Positions 7,156 to 15,648 are shown, counted from the stretch's first letter. The stretch is 64,000 nt of DNA from Kumtagia sp044326205 (GCF_044326205.1 NZ_JBIRCY010000037.1:1-64000); one strand, 5' to 3'. Notes: generated from the letters alone by a model not told the origin. Numbers and translations: made by a program.

Positions 7156-8508
7156 ATGACCGATGCCACACACGGCGCGGCGCCTGATCGTGCTCGCGCG
7201 TCCGAACTCTCGGGGATCGGACGCTTCCTCAAGGCAACCGAGATCGACACGCGTATGCTCGGCATGGTCGGCGCGCTGCTGATCATCTGGATCGGGCTTC
7301 AGCTCATCTCGAGCGTGCGGATCGGCGTCAACCCGTTCGAATTCGACAGCCGCACCTTCCTCGCCGCCCGCAACCTCTGGAATCTCTCCGTCCAGACATC
7401 GTCAGTGGCGATCATGGCGACAGGAATGGTGCTGGTCATCGTCATGCGCAACATCGACCTGTCGGTGGGATCGGTGGAAGGCGTGGTCGGCATGATCATG
7501 GGATTTGTCCAGGTGCATTTCCTCGTCCGCGTCGTCGGGCTGGAGCTCGGCAATCCCTGGATCTGGGTGCTGGCGCTGGCCATCGGGCTGGCGATCGGCC
7601 TTTTGATCGGCGCGTTCCAGGGTTTCATCATCGCCTATATGGATGTTCCCGCCTTCATCGTGACGCTGGGTGGCCTGCTGGTCTGGCGCGGCGCGGCGTG
7701 GTGGGTGACCAGCGGCCAGACGATCGCGCCGCTCGACGCCACCTTCCAGTTGATGGGCGGCGGCCCGCAGGGCTCGATCGGCGCGCGCTGGAGTTGGGTG
7801 CTCGCCATCGTGGCCTGCGGCGCCGTCGTGCTGATGCTCCTGCATGCGCGCCGGCAGCGCAAGCGGTTCCGCTTTCCGCTGAGGCCTGTGTGGGCCGAGG
7901 TGCTGAGGGGGGTCGTCACCTGCGGCATCATCCTCGGCGCTGTATGGATCGCCAATTCTTATCCCTGGCCGGCTGGTATCGTGAAACGCTACGCGGAGGA
8001 GAACGGCATCACCGTGCCGGAGGGCGGGCTGTTCATCGCCCATGGCATCGCCATTCCGGTGCTGATCGCGATCGCTGTCGGCATCGTCATGACCTTCGTC
8101 ACCAACCGCACCCGCTTCGGCCGTTACGTTTTCGCCATCGGCGGCAACCCGGAGGCCGCGAACCTCGCCGGCATCAAGACGCGCTGGGTGACCATGAAGG
8201 TGTTCATGATCATGGGCGTGCTGGCGGCGATCAGCGCGGCGGTCTCGTCGGCGCGCCTCAACTCGTCGACCAACTCGCTCGGAACGCTCGACGAATTGCT
8301 GGTCATCGCCGCCGCCGTGATCGGCGGAACCTCGCTCGCCGGCGGTTCCGGCACGGTCATCGGCGCCATGCTCGGCGCACTGCTGATGCAGTCGCTGCAG
8401 TCCGGCATGGTGCTGCTCGGCGTCGACTCGCCGCTGCAGAGCATCGTCGTCGGCGCCGTGCTGGTCGTCGCCGTCTGGCTCGACACCGTCTACCGCAAGC
8501 GCGTCTGA
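7156..8508 (+). CDS. xylH: D-xylose ABC transporter, permease
   Basis: A 450-aa CUT2 permease (BPD_transp_2 fold) with about 10-12 hydrophobic segments. The conserved signature MRNIDLSVGSVEGVVGM lies near residue 95 and an IGGNPEAANLAGI coupling motif near 330; both are typical of RbsC/XylH permeases. XylH proteins are longer than RbsC, as here, with an extra cytoplasmic stretch around residues 225-260. The start at 7156 has GGGAGGAG upstream. It lies 220 nt after xylF and 11 nt before xylG. Confidence 0.93.
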   Translation: MTDATHGAAPDRARASELSGIGRFLKATEIDTRMLGMVGALLIIWIGLQLISSVRIGVNPFEFDSRTFLAARNLWNLSVQTSSVAIMATGMVLVIVMRNIDLSVGSVEGVVGMIMGFVQVHFLVRVVGLELGNPWIWVLALAIGLAIGLLIGAFQGFIIAYMDVPAFIVTLGGLLVWRGAAWWVTSGQTIAPLDATFQLMGGGPQGSIGARWSWVLAIVACGAVVLMLLHARRQRKRFRFPLRPVWAEVLRGVVTCGIILGAVWIANSYPWPAGIVKRYAEENGITVPEGGLFIAHGIAIPVLIAIAVGIVMTFVTNRTRFGRYVFAIGGNPEAANLAGIKTRWVTMKVFMIMGVLAAISAAVSSARLNSSTNSLGTLDELLVIAAAVIGGTSLAGGSGTVIGAMLGALLMQSLQSGMVLLGVDSPLQSIVVGAVLVVAVWLDTVYRKRV

Positions 8509-8519
8509 GGGAGGAAACG

Positions 8520-9317
8520 ATGGCAGATACCCGCACACCTCTTATCGACATGCGCAACATCTCGATCGCCTTCGGCGGCATCCGCGCCGTCGACGACGCG
8601 TCGGTCAACCTCTATCCCGGCGAGGTCGTGGCCCTGCTCGGCCACAATGGCGCGGGCAAATCGACGCTGATCAAGATCCTGTCCGGCGCCTACAAGCGCG
8701 ACCACGGGCAGATCTTCGTCAATGGCGAGGAGGCGTCGATCTCCAACCCGCGCGACGCCAAGAAATACGGGATCGAGACGATCTACCAGACGCTGGCGCT
8801 GGCTGACAATGTCGACGCCGCCGCCAACCTTTTTCTCGGCCGCGAGTTGATGACCGGCTGGGGCACGCTGGACGATGCCGCGATGGAAGCGGAGGCCCGC
8901 AAGGTGATGGGGCGGCTCAATCCGCGCTTCCAGCGTTTCAAGGAGCCGGTGGTGAAACTCTCCGGCGGCCAGCGGCAGTCGGTGGCGATTGCCCGTGCCA
9001 TCCTGTTCAACGCACGCATCCTGATCATGGACGAGCCGACGGCGGCGCTTGGGCCCCAGGAGACGGCGCAGGTCGGCGAACTGGTGAAGCAGTTGAAGGC
9101 CGAGGGCATCGGCATTTTCCTGATCAGCCACGACATCCACGACGTCTTCGACCTGGCGGACCGTGTCTGCGTGATGAAGAACGGCCAGGTCGTCGGCTCG
9201 GCGCGCACCCAGGACGTCACCCAGGACGAGGTGCTGGGCATGATCATCCTCGGCAAATGCCCTGCCGGCGCCATTCCTGGTCCGGGCGCGCTAAGGGTCG
9301 CCACCGCCGCGGCATGA
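8520..9317 (+). CDS. xylG: D-xylose ABC transporter, single-domain ATPase
   Basis: A 265-aa ABC ATPase: Walker A GHNGAGKST near residue 40, signature LSGGQRQ, Walker B ILIMDEP, and the H-loop in ISHDIHDV. Unlike E. coli XylG (about 513 aa, two cassettes) it has one nucleotide-binding domain, the usual form for the FrcA/XylG type in Rhizobiales, so a homodimer is expected. The start at 8520 follows GGGAGGAAACG. The C-terminus has a short Pro/Ala-rich tail. Confidence 0.92.
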   Translation: MADTRTPLIDMRNISIAFGGIRAVDDASVNLYPGEVVALLGHNGAGKSTLIKILSGAYKRDHGQIFVNGEEASISNPRDAKKYGIETIYQTLALADNVDAAANLFLGRELMTGWGTLDDAAMEAEARKVMGRLNPRFQRFKEPVVKLSGGQRQSVAIARAILFNARILIMDEPTAALGPQETAQVGELVKQLKAEGIGIFLISHDIHDVFDLADRVCVMKNGQVVGSARTQDVTQDEVLGMIILGKCPAGAIPGPGALRVATAAA

Positions 9318-9450
9318 CCGGCAGCGTTCGCCTTCAGCGCTGGCGCCATCCAGGTACAATGGTTGCACCGGAGGCTGGGCCAGCCCTTCCCGTGTGTGCA
9401 TTGCAATCTCGCGGCCCTGACCCCATAAAGTCGGTACCTCCGAGAGGGCA

Positions 9451-11154
9451 ATGCCGGCGTTGAAGAAGCTGCTTCCGTATCTGGCGTTTGCGGCCGTGGC
9501 CGTCGCCAGCCTAGTCACTGCCGGCTTTGCGTATCGCACCGGCGAGGAGGCTGCACGCTTCAAGTTCGAGGCCGCCGCCGATGACGCCCTGGGGCGGCTG
9601 GAGAGCCGGCTCGATCTCGACCTGTCGCTTCTCGTCTCGACGCAGGCCTTCTTCGAGGCGCGATTCGGCAACGTCACCAAGGCAGAGTTCAGCAGCTATT
9701 TTGTATCGCTGCACGCCAACGAGAATTTTCCGGGCCTGCGTGGGGTCGGGTTCCTGAGCTTGGTTAGAAACGGCGCGGAAGCAGCGGTGGAGCAGAGACT
9801 GTCCGCCGATTTCGGCTCCGGCCGCAAAATATTTCCGGCGTCCGAGGAGGCATGGCGCGCGCCCGTCACCTTGTTCGAGCCGCTTGACGAGAATTCGCAG
9901 GCGGCGATCGGTTTCGACATGTATTCGGAACCTGCACGCCGCACTGCGATCCAGGCGGCGCTGGCAAGCGAGGGAGCGAAGTCGACGAGCCGGGTGGTGC
10001 TGGGGCAGAACACCGGCAGCAACCAGCAGGCGCCGGGCATCCTCGTCTATTCGGCCTTGCGGGCCAAGGCCGCCGATCCCGACGGCGCCGAGAACCCGTC
10101 CGTCGGTTTGGTCTATGTTGTTTTCCGCACGGCCGAGCTTTTTTACTCCGCATTGGTCAAGCCGCCGATCCTGCCCGTCAATGTCGAGGTGCATGACGGG
10201 CCGCCATCGCCCGACACGCTGCTGTTCCGCTCCGAGGCGCCGCCCGATACGCGGTTTTCGGACGATTTCCTGGTGACGCGCAAGCTGATCGTGGCGGGCA
10301 GGGAGTGGACGCTGCAGTTCCGCCCGACCAGCGGTTTCCAGCGGCCGTCGTCGCGGGCGCTGCCGATCCTGCTGGGGCTCGCCGGACTGATGCTGGCCGC
10401 CGCCATGGCTGCGCTCGCCCGCTACCAGGAACGCACCTACGAAGCGAAATCGCGGCTGCACGACGCGACCGAGCGGAGCCTCGCCGAAAAGGACCTGATG
10501 CTCCAGGAGATGAAGCACCGGATCAAGAATTCGATAACCCGGGTACTTGCCATGGCGCGGCAGACGGCGGCGAACTCCGCCGACTTGAAGGAGTTTTCCG
10601 CATCGTTTGCCGCGCGGCTGCAATCCATGGCGGCCTCGCAGGATATGCTGACGCGGTCGCGCTGGCAGAAGGTTGAACTCGGCGACCTGCTGCGGATGGA
10701 GTTGGAGCAGGTGTTCGGCAAGACGATGCCGGAGGATGCGCTGAACGGACCGAAGGTGCTCCTCAACGAGCAGACGACCCAGGCGCTGGGGCTGACGTTC
10801 CACGAACTTGCCACCAACGCGCTCAAATATGGCGCCGTCGCCAGTTCGATGTCGGCGCTGAATGTAACCTGGACAGTGGAACGGGCGGCATCCGAAAGAC
10901 GGCTCAGGTTGCGCTGGCAGGAGCAGGGGTCGAAGCATCAGGAAACGACGCGCCGTTCCGGCTTCGGTACGAAACTCATCGAGATGAACATCACGCGCGA
11001 GCTGAACGGAAATATTACGCGGGCGTTCACCGATACGGGTTTGTCAATCGACATCGATGTTCCGCTCGACCGGGAGTTCGAGCGGAACTCGCTGGGTCTC
11101 GGCGGGGCCAAGGGCCGCGCCGGGTCACAAGCCGAGGAGGACGCCCTTTCCTAG
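9451..11154 (+). CDS. membrane sensor histidine kinase, CHASE sensor plus HWE/HisKA_2 kinase
   Basis: 567 aa. A membrane helix at about 7-27, a periplasmic CHASE-type domain (about 45-295, with the FFEARFGNVTKAEF and GFDMYSEPARR segments), a second helix at about 302-323, then a short linker and an HWE/HisKA_2-type transmitter. The phospho-accepting His is H356 in EMKHRIKN, and an ATPase N-box lies in FHELATNALKYGA. Such kinases signal to response regulators including PhyR. The start is ATG at 9451 with a weak site. Its stop overlaps the end of the opposite small lipoprotein gene by 4 nt. The nearby phyR locus makes GSR input a reasonable guess; the ligand is unknown. Confidence 0.85.
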   Translation: MPALKKLLPYLAFAAVAVASLVTAGFAYRTGEEAARFKFEAAADDALGRLESRLDLDLSLLVSTQAFFEARFGNVTKAEFSSYFVSLHANENFPGLRGVGFLSLVRNGAEAAVEQRLSADFGSGRKIFPASEEAWRAPVTLFEPLDENSQAAIGFDMYSEPARRTAIQAALASEGAKSTSRVVLGQNTGSNQQAPGILVYSALRAKAADPDGAENPSVGLVYVVFRTAELFYSALVKPPILPVNVEVHDGPPSPDTLLFRSEAPPDTRFSDDFLVTRKLIVAGREWTLQFRPTSGFQRPSSRALPILLGLAGLMLAAAMAALARYQERTYEAKSRLHDATERSLAEKDLMLQEMKHRIKNSITRVLAMARQTAANSADLKEFSASFAARLQSMAASQDMLTRSRWQKVELGDLLRMELEQVFGKTMPEDALNGPKVLLNEQTTQALGLTFHELATNALKYGAVASSMSALNVTWTVERAASERRLRLRWQEQGSKHQETTRRSGFGTKLIEMNITRELNGNITRAFTDTGLSIDIDVPLDREFERNSLGLGGAKGRAGSQAEEDALS

Positions 11155-11369
11155 CACTTCGCTTCGTAGAGGCCGCCCGCGGCTGTCTTGTAGGTGCAGA
11201 AGCCTGGGCGTGAGGCGGGCCCTACCTTGGTGGCACCGGCGGTCTCCACCTTGCTGGCTGCAATAGCAGCCGCAGGGTCGACCGCTGGCGGAGCGGGGGT
11301 GGTGCAACTCGCGAGCACGCCGCCCGCAGCCAGGACCAGGGTGATCTTCGTCATCGCCAGTGCGCGCAT
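11151..11369 (-). CDS. small putative lipoprotein
   Basis: A 72-aa protein with a short charged N-terminus, a hydrophobic run and the lipobox LASC (Cys about residue 21), followed by a Pro/Ala-rich linker and a C-terminal Cys pair region (GFCTYKTAAGG...KC). A small outer-membrane lipoprotein is likely; no function is recognised. The start is placed at 11369 because GGAGGG lies just upstream; an ATG four codons earlier overlaps that site. Convergent with the CHASE kinase gene, with a 4-nt overlap of the ends. Confidence 0.7.
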   Translation of the reverse strand: MRALAMTKITLVLAAGGVLASCTTPAPPAVDPAAAIAASKVETAGATKVGPASRPGFCTYKTAAGGLYEAKC

Positions 11370-11469
11370 TCTTCCCTCCATGCGGAAGGCACGAATAGCA
11401 TGGCTTAGTCCATTGCGCTCGCTGAAATTGACGCAGATGGCACATCAAGTTGCGGCAGATGCCACAATC

Positions 11470-11796
11470 TTACGGCCGAATACCGGAAGTCTTCGTTGAC
11501 CGGTCGACGGTGGCGGCTATCTGGGCATTGGTGGCCTCGATCGAGGCGTGAAGCTGGCCGTCGCGGCCGATATCCCAGACGAGTTCCGCGTCCTCTTCTT
11601 CCATGGCCGGATCGACATAAACGCACTGCCCGAACAGTTTTTCACGCTGGCCGCGGAATGAAGAAAGCGATGGCGCCAATTCCGACTGGCACTCTTCGTA
11701 AGTCTCATAGACCGTGACCGGGGAGGGCATCTCATCGCACTGCTTGAGATCGCCCGAACAGCCGATTATCAACAGGAGAGCCGCTATGTGTTCCAT
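11470..11796 (-). CDS. small secreted or membrane-anchored protein, EcfG-regulated candidate
   Basis: A 108-aa protein starting MEHIAALLLIIGCSG, a short signal-like segment, followed by an acidic domain with several Cys (KQCDEMP, EECQSE, GQCVYVDP) that could form disulphides in the periplasm. No family recognised. The start at 11796 is supported by AAAGGA upstream and by an EcfG-type promoter at 11818-11843; a longer reading frame beginning at 11880 would contain that promoter and is unlikely. Confidence 0.6.
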   Translation of the reverse strand: MEHIAALLLIIGCSGDLKQCDEMPSPVTVYETYEECQSELAPSLSSFRGQREKLFGQCVYVDPAMEEEDAELVWDIGRDGQLHASIEATNAQIAATVDRSTKTSGIRP

Positions 11797-11817
11797 GACG
11801 AATTTCCTTTCGTCAGT

Positions 11818-11843
11818 AACGAAGTGGGCGGCGGCGCGGTTCC
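11818..11843 (-). promoter_or_regulatory. EcfG (GSR sigma factor) promoter, GGAAC-N17-CGTT
   Basis: Read on the minus strand, GGAAC (11839-11843) and CGTT (11818-11821) are separated by 17 bases, one of the two spacings used by EcfG-type sigma factors. It lies about 20 nt before the 108-aa gene start. Confidence 0.7.
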
Positions 11844-11938
11844 CGAATAACGAAGACGTTACAGCCGCCAAAGACATCACCTCGCCGGTGATGGAAGCTC
11901 TATAGCTGCTTGGGCGTCGGCTGTTTTTCGCGGGCCGA

Positions 11939-12928
11939 CTATTCGGTTTCGAAATTGCCCTGCGGCACCAGCAGGGAGTATGTCAGCCTCGTATCGCTGA
12001 GTTCCAGCGTCGCTGACCCGTTGAGAGCAGCCGGAACGACCCGCTCCAGGGCGACGCTGCCGAAGCGTTTCTGGCCGACTGCCGCACTTGCCACGCTGAT
12101 CGTCTCCATCCAGGCCAGGGACAGCGCAGGGTCGGAAGGGCTGTCGAGGATGCGGGCGGTGATGGTGACATAGCCATCGGGCCGCGACAGGGCGCCGTAA
12201 CTCACGGAATTGACGGCTAGTTCATGCAGCGCCAGGCCGATATGCAGGGCGGCGTTTGGATTGAGATAGGGGTTGTCGCCGTCGAGCCTGATGCTTTGCA
12301 CGGCGTCGGCGGTGTATCGGCCGACCTGGCCGAGGATCAGTTCGTGCAGGGCGGCGCCCCGCCAGTCGGAGGAGGTCACGAGATCCTGCGTCGACGCCAG
12401 CGATTGCAGCCGTCCGCGAAACCGTGACAGGAAGTTGTCCACGCTTTCGGAATGGCGGCCGGTTTGGGTGGCGATGCTCTGAATGATCGCCAGCAGGTTC
12501 TTCGAGCGATGCGCAACCTCGCGGAGCAAGGCGCGCAGTGTCTGTTCGCGCCGTTTCTGGTCGGTGATGTCGACGGCCGTCGTCATGATGCCTTGCACCG
12601 GACCCTCGGGGGATCGGTCCAAATCGATCCACAGGGAAAACCAGGCGGCGCCGCCTTCCGCCGGAATGCTGATCTCCAGCTTTCGCGACACGCCGGTGGA
12701 AATCGCGTCCTGCTTCGCTCGCGTAAGAACCGCGGCGACGTTGGCCGGGAGAAATTCTCTGAGATGACGCCCTTCCACCGGACGGGTCGACCAGGCGGAA
12801 GGGATATTCTCTGCCCATGCCACGCGAAGATCGAGATCGCAGTAAGTAATGAAGATGCCCGTATTGGCGAGCGCCTTGAGAAGGCTGCTCCCTTGATCGG
12901 GCTTTGATGGCATGGAATGCAGTCTCAT
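11939..12928 (-). CDS. soluble PAS-HWE histidine kinase
   Basis: A 329-aa cytoplasmic sensor kinase. A PAS domain (about 15-125, ending in the typical AVDITDQKRRE junction) is followed by an HWE/HisKA_2 dimerisation helix with H140 in EVAHRSKN, and an ATP-binding domain with LHELAVNSVSYGAL. No membrane segment. The last portion (RFGSVALERVVPAALNGSATLEL) is the usual HWE C-terminus. It stands alone, minus strand, 180 nt after the DUF1328 gene, and no EcfG promoter is seen for it. PAS-HWE kinases commonly act on PhyR or single-domain regulators, so GSR input is plausible but unproven. Confidence 0.85.
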   Translation of the reverse strand: MRLHSMPSKPDQGSSLLKALANTGIFITYCDLDLRVAWAENIPSAWSTRPVEGRHLREFLPANVAAVLTRAKQDAISTGVSRKLEISIPAEGGAAWFSLWIDLDRSPEGPVQGIMTTAVDITDQKRREQTLRALLREVAHRSKNLLAIIQSIATQTGRHSESVDNFLSRFRGRLQSLASTQDLVTSSDWRGAALHELILGQVGRYTADAVQSIRLDGDNPYLNPNAALHIGLALHELAVNSVSYGALSRPDGYVTITARILDSPSDPALSLAWMETISVASAAVGQKRFGSVALERVVPAALNGSATLELSDTRLTYSLLVPQGNFETE

Positions 12929-13108
12929 TGCCCGTTCCGAACTTCAACTCAGTAGCCGGCTGTGAGCCCTCTCATTTCCACAAAGCCACTTCAGCTTTTA
13001 CAAAAAGTTCCGCCGGACCCCACCGCTTTTGGCGAGCGTGATCCGGCGGCGGCTGGAAACCGTTTGAGGGGTGCGGCTTCCAGCTTTCGGGGTTCCGCCG
13101 CGGCCCGG

Positions 13109-13273
13109 TTACGCGCGCCGCACGAGGCCGGCGATCAGCGATATGACGAGGAACGCCAGGAAGATGAAGAACAGAATCTGCGCGATTCCCGCCGAGGTTC
13201 CCGCTATGCCGCCAAAACCAAGTGCACCCGCGATGATTGCGACGACAAGAAATACAAGTGCCCAGTACAGCAT
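13109..13273 (-). CDS. DUF1328 (YtjA-like) small membrane protein
   Basis: A 54-aa protein, MLYWALVFLVVAIIAGALGF..., with two hydrophobic helices separated by a glycine-rich GGIAGTSAGIAQ turn and ending in Arg-Arg-Ala. This is the DUF1328/YtjA pattern of tiny inner-membrane proteins of unknown role, often stress induced. The start at 13273 follows AGGAGA. An exact EcfG promoter lies 29 nt upstream. Confidence 0.88.
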   Translation of the reverse strand: MLYWALVFLVVAIIAGALGFGGIAGTSAGIAQILFFIFLAFLVISLIAGLVRRA

Positions 13274-13301
13274 GGCTCTATCTCCTGAATTGCTGAATGA
13301 A

Positions 13302-13326
13302 AACGCGAGCCTGGCGGGATGGTTCC
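13302..13326 (-). promoter_or_regulatory. EcfG promoter for the DUF1328 gene, GGAAC-N16-CGTT
   Basis: On the minus strand GGAAC (13322-13326) and CGTT (13302-13305) are exactly 16 bases apart. It lies between the phyR terminator and the DUF1328 start, giving a leader of about 20-25 nt. Confidence 0.8.
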
Positions 13327-13340
13327 CAAGGGTGGTTTCC

Positions 13341-13370
13341 AAAAAGAAACGGCCGCCTTGTGGCGGCCGT
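13341..13370 (-). terminator. Rho-independent terminator of phyR
   Basis: Read on the minus strand, ACGGCCGCC and GGCGGCCGT form a nine-pair stem around a four-base loop, followed by TTCTTTTT. It begins about 20 nt after the phyR stop and separates phyR from the DUF1328 gene. Confidence 0.8.
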
Positions 13371-13389
13371 CATGCGGGCCCGGAATGCC

Positions 13390-14184
13390 TCAGGCCGCCG
13401 CCTTGGCCTGACGATCGAAGAAAAGCGCCTGACTGATCAAGGCCTTGACCATTTCTGGGTTGAACGGCTTGGTCACCAAGAAGGCGGGCTCCGGCCGTTC
13501 GCCGGTGAGCAGCCGTTCCGGGAAAGCGGTGATGAAGATCACCGGCAGCGAGGTCGAGGTCAGGATCTCGTTGACGGCGTCTATGCCTGACGAACCATCG
13601 GCAAGCTGGATATCGGCGAGGATCATCCTCGGATGGGTCTTGCCGAACAGCGCGGTTGCTTCGGCGTGGGTGCGCGCCGTTCCGACGACGCGGTGGCCCA
13701 GGCTCTCCACCATCTGCTCGATGTCCATGGCGATCAGCGGCTCGTCCTCGATGATCATGATGTCGGTCGCCACCTGGCGCGAGATCTCGGCGCTCGCTTG
13801 GGAAAGCAGCTTGTTGAATTCCTGCGTATCCACGTCGAGAATCTCGGCCGCTTCCTCGTCGCTGAAACCTTCGACCGAAACCAAGAGGAAGGCCTGGCGC
13901 GGGCGAGGCGAGAGCGCCGCGAGGTTGGCGGCGGCCTGGCGTTCCCATCCCGTCCGGGCATGATCCTCGGGCACGCGGATGGCGATGGAGGTGAACAGCT
14001 TCGCGTAGGTCTTGTAGAGCGCGATGCGGGCGTTGGAGGCTTGCGGGAAAAGATCGACATCGGCGACGATCGCCTCGAGCATGGCGGCCACGAGCGCGTC
14101 GCCACTCTGCTGCGAACCGGAAACGGCGCGGGAGAAACGACGCAGATAGGGCAGGTGCGGCGCTATGCTTGCTGACAAACTCAT
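13390..14184 (-). CDS. phyR: PhyR, general stress response anti-anti-sigma regulator
   Basis: 264 aa. The N-terminal ~140 residues are an ECF-sigma-like region (YLRRFSRAVSGSQQSGD for the sigma2-like part; RQAFLLVSVEGFSDEEAAEIL for the sigma4-like part). The C-terminal receiver spans about 141-260, with acidic residues E146-D147, the phospho-acceptor D191 in ILADIQLADGSSGID, and Lys in FLVTKPFNP. When phosphorylated, PhyR of this build binds NepR and frees EcfG. It is divergent from nepR-ecfG with back-to-back EcfG promoters, so it sits in a positive feedback loop. The start at 14184 is the first Met of the conserved MSLSASIAPHLPYLRRFSRA region. Confidence 0.97.
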   Translation of the reverse strand: MSLSASIAPHLPYLRRFSRAVSGSQQSGDALVAAMLEAIVADVDLFPQASNARIALYKTYAKLFTSIAIRVPEDHARTGWERQAAANLAALSPRPRQAFLLVSVEGFSDEEAAEILDVDTQEFNKLLSQASAEISRQVATDIMIIEDEPLIAMDIEQMVESLGHRVVGTARTHAEATALFGKTHPRMILADIQLADGSSGIDAVNEILTSTSLPVIFITAFPERLLTGERPEPAFLVTKPFNPEMVKALISQALFFDRQAKAAA

Positions 14185-14239
14185 ATGGGATTCCCTCTTG
14201 GGTGTGCTTGACGAATTGGCATGGTCAATCCGCGCCTAC

Positions 14240-14264
14240 AACGGGTCCGGGCTGAAAAAGTTCC
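14240..14264 (-). promoter_or_regulatory. EcfG promoter for phyR, GGAAC-N16-CGTT
   Basis: On the minus strand GGAAC (14260-14264) and CGTT (14240-14243) are spaced by exactly 16 bases. It lies about 55 nt before the phyR start and 7 bp from the opposite nepR promoter. Confidence 0.85.
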
Positions 14265-14271
14265 TTCGCCG

Positions 14272-14296
14272 GGAACCTAGTCGATCATATCGCGTT
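14272..14296 (+). promoter_or_regulatory. EcfG promoter for nepR-ecfG, GGAAC-N16-CGTT
   Basis: GGAAC (14272-14276) and CGTT (14293-14296) on the plus strand with a 16-base spacer. It lies about 55 nt upstream of nepR and is divergent from the phyR promoter. It indicates autoregulation of the sigma factor operon. Confidence 0.85.
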
Positions 14297-14353
14297 TGGG
14301 ACCGGATGTGGGCGGGATTACGCGCGGTCCGGGCCGTGGCTGATCCGAACAAA

Positions 14354-14575
14354 ATGAGAACAGGCAACATTGTGATATCGACAAAAGACAATTTCGCTTC
14401 CGCCGGATCGGCGACGCGAGCGAAGAACGCTACCGATCCTCTCGGCGTGAGTTCCGAGATCGGCCGCAAGCTCAAACAATATTATGACGAACTGGTGTCC
14501 GACGACGTGCCGGACCGTTTCGCGCAACTGCTCAGTCAGCTCGAGGCGTCCGAAATGGCGCGGAAGGAGGACTGA
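14354..14575 (+). CDS. nepR: NepR, anti-sigma factor of EcfG
   Basis: A 73-aa protein with the NepR core: IGRKLKQYYDELVSDDVPDRFAQLLSQLE (two short amphipathic helices around the DDVPDRF turn) behind a disordered, basic N-terminus. NepR holds EcfG inactive until PhyR-P displaces it. The frame stays open upstream to 14165, but the EcfG promoter at 14272-14296 lies within that extension, so the ATG at 14354 is chosen; its ribosome site is weak. It ends 4 nt before ecfG. Confidence 0.93.
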   Translation: MRTGNIVISTKDNFASAGSATRAKNATDPLGVSSEIGRKLKQYYDELVSDDVPDRFAQLLSQLEASEMARKED

Positions 14576-14579
14576 GCCG

Positions 14580-15128
14580 ATGGCTGTGACGCCTGAGTTC
14601 AAGAAGGATCTTCTGGCCACCATACCGAGCCTCAGGGCTTTCGCGGTATCGCTGACGCAGAATTCCGACAAGGCGGACGATCTGGTGCAGGAGACGCTGG
14701 TCAAGGCGTGGGACAAGCACGCCAGCTTCCAGATGGGCACCAATCTCAAGGCGTGGCTTTTCACGATCCTGCGCAACGAGTTCTACTCGCAGATGCGCAA
14801 GCGCGGACGCGAGGTGCAGGATTCCGAAGGCATCATGACCGAGCGCCTCGCGGTGCATCCCAGCCAGCACGGCAAGCTCGATCTTGCCGATTTCCGCCAC
14901 GCGCTGGAGCAGTTGCCCGAGGACCAGCGCGAGGCGATCATCCTGATCGGTGCGTCCGGCTTTTCCTATGAGGAGGCGGCTGAAATCTGCAATTGCGCGG
15001 TCGGCACGATCAAGAGCCGGGTCAGCCGCGCCAGGACGAGGCTCCAGGATATCTTGAAGATTTCGGGCGAGGCCGACTTCGGCCCGGACGCGATCTCCTC
15101 GCAGGTCATGGGTTCGAACGCCGCCTGA
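14580..15128 (+). CDS. ecfG: EcfG, extracytoplasmic-function sigma factor of the general stress response
   Basis: A 182-aa ECF sigma factor of the EcfG group. Region 2 is seen in QNSDKADDLVQETLVKAWDKH and FTILRNEFYSQMRKRGR. Region 4 is seen in ALEQLPEDQREAIILIGASGFSYEEAAEICNCAVGTIKSRVSRAR. It directs RNA polymerase to GGAAC-N16/17-CGTT promoters, of which at least seven lie within 10 kb. The start at 14580 follows GGAAGGAGG, which overlaps the end of nepR. Co-transcribed with nepR. Confidence 0.96.
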   Translation: MAVTPEFKKDLLATIPSLRAFAVSLTQNSDKADDLVQETLVKAWDKHASFQMGTNLKAWLFTILRNEFYSQMRKRGREVQDSEGIMTERLAVHPSQHGKLDLADFRHALEQLPEDQREAIILIGASGFSYEEAAEICNCAVGTIKSRVSRARTRLQDILKISGEADFGPDAISSQVMGSNAA

Positions 15129-15151
15129 CGGACCTGCGCGAGGCGCTTGTC

Positions 15152-15529
15152 CTAGACCTGCGTTTGCAGGCGGGCCTGGGCGAGGGCCGAGAGAATGTCG
15201 TCGCCGGAGTAGGGCTTGCCGACGATTTTGATACCGGGAAACGATGCCGAGATCTCCTTGAGATCGGTATAGCCGGAGGCAAAGACGAAAGGTGTGCCGC
15301 GTTCCCGAAGCGTCGCCGCGAAGGGCAGTGTCGAGACGCTGCCCAGCAGCAGATCGAGGATGGCCGCATCGAAATCCAAGGAGGATGTTGCCGCCTCTGC
15401 GTCGGCTATGCTGCGGGCGATCACGACATCGGCGGCGCCTTCGTCACGGCAGATCTGCTCGACATCCATGGCGATCAGGAATTCGTCTTCGAGCACCAGT
15501 ATACGCAGTCCATCAAGCAAGCCGGCCAA
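15152..15529 (-). CDS. single-domain response regulator of the FAT GUY type (SdrG/MrrA-like)
   Basis: A 125-aa receiver with no output domain: acidic pocket E14-D15, phospho-acceptor D59 in AAILDLLLG, and Lys near residue 104 (VGKPYSGDDIL). The segment TPFVFASGYTD at about 79-89 fits the PFxFATG[G/Y] motif that defines FAT GUY regulators. Known members such as SdrG and MrrA relay signals among HWE kinases in the alphaproteobacterial stress response. The start is TTG at 15529, chosen because AGGAGATGACGA lies immediately upstream. Convergent with ecfG, 23 nt apart, so linkage to the GSR is likely. Confidence 0.82.
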   Translation of the reverse strand: MAGLLDGLRILVLEDEFLIAMDVEQICRDEGAADVVIARSIADAEAATSSLDFDAAILDLLLGSVSTLPFAATLRERGTPFVFASGYTDLKEISASFPGIKIVGKPYSGDDILSALAQARLQTQV

Positions 15530-15648
15530 TCGTCATCTCCTGTGAAGGCGGCGATTCATGGCGGTAATTAAGAGGTATGTCATTTAAAAAAGACATCGGC
15601 GAGCTTTGGGCATACCACATGAGGCGCAAGGCTTTGCGAGGAGTGTAA

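Noticed and set aside
7698..8519. Upstream extension of the xylG frame into xylH
   Set aside because: Shadow of xylH; xylG has a good ribosome binding site and conserved start at 8520.
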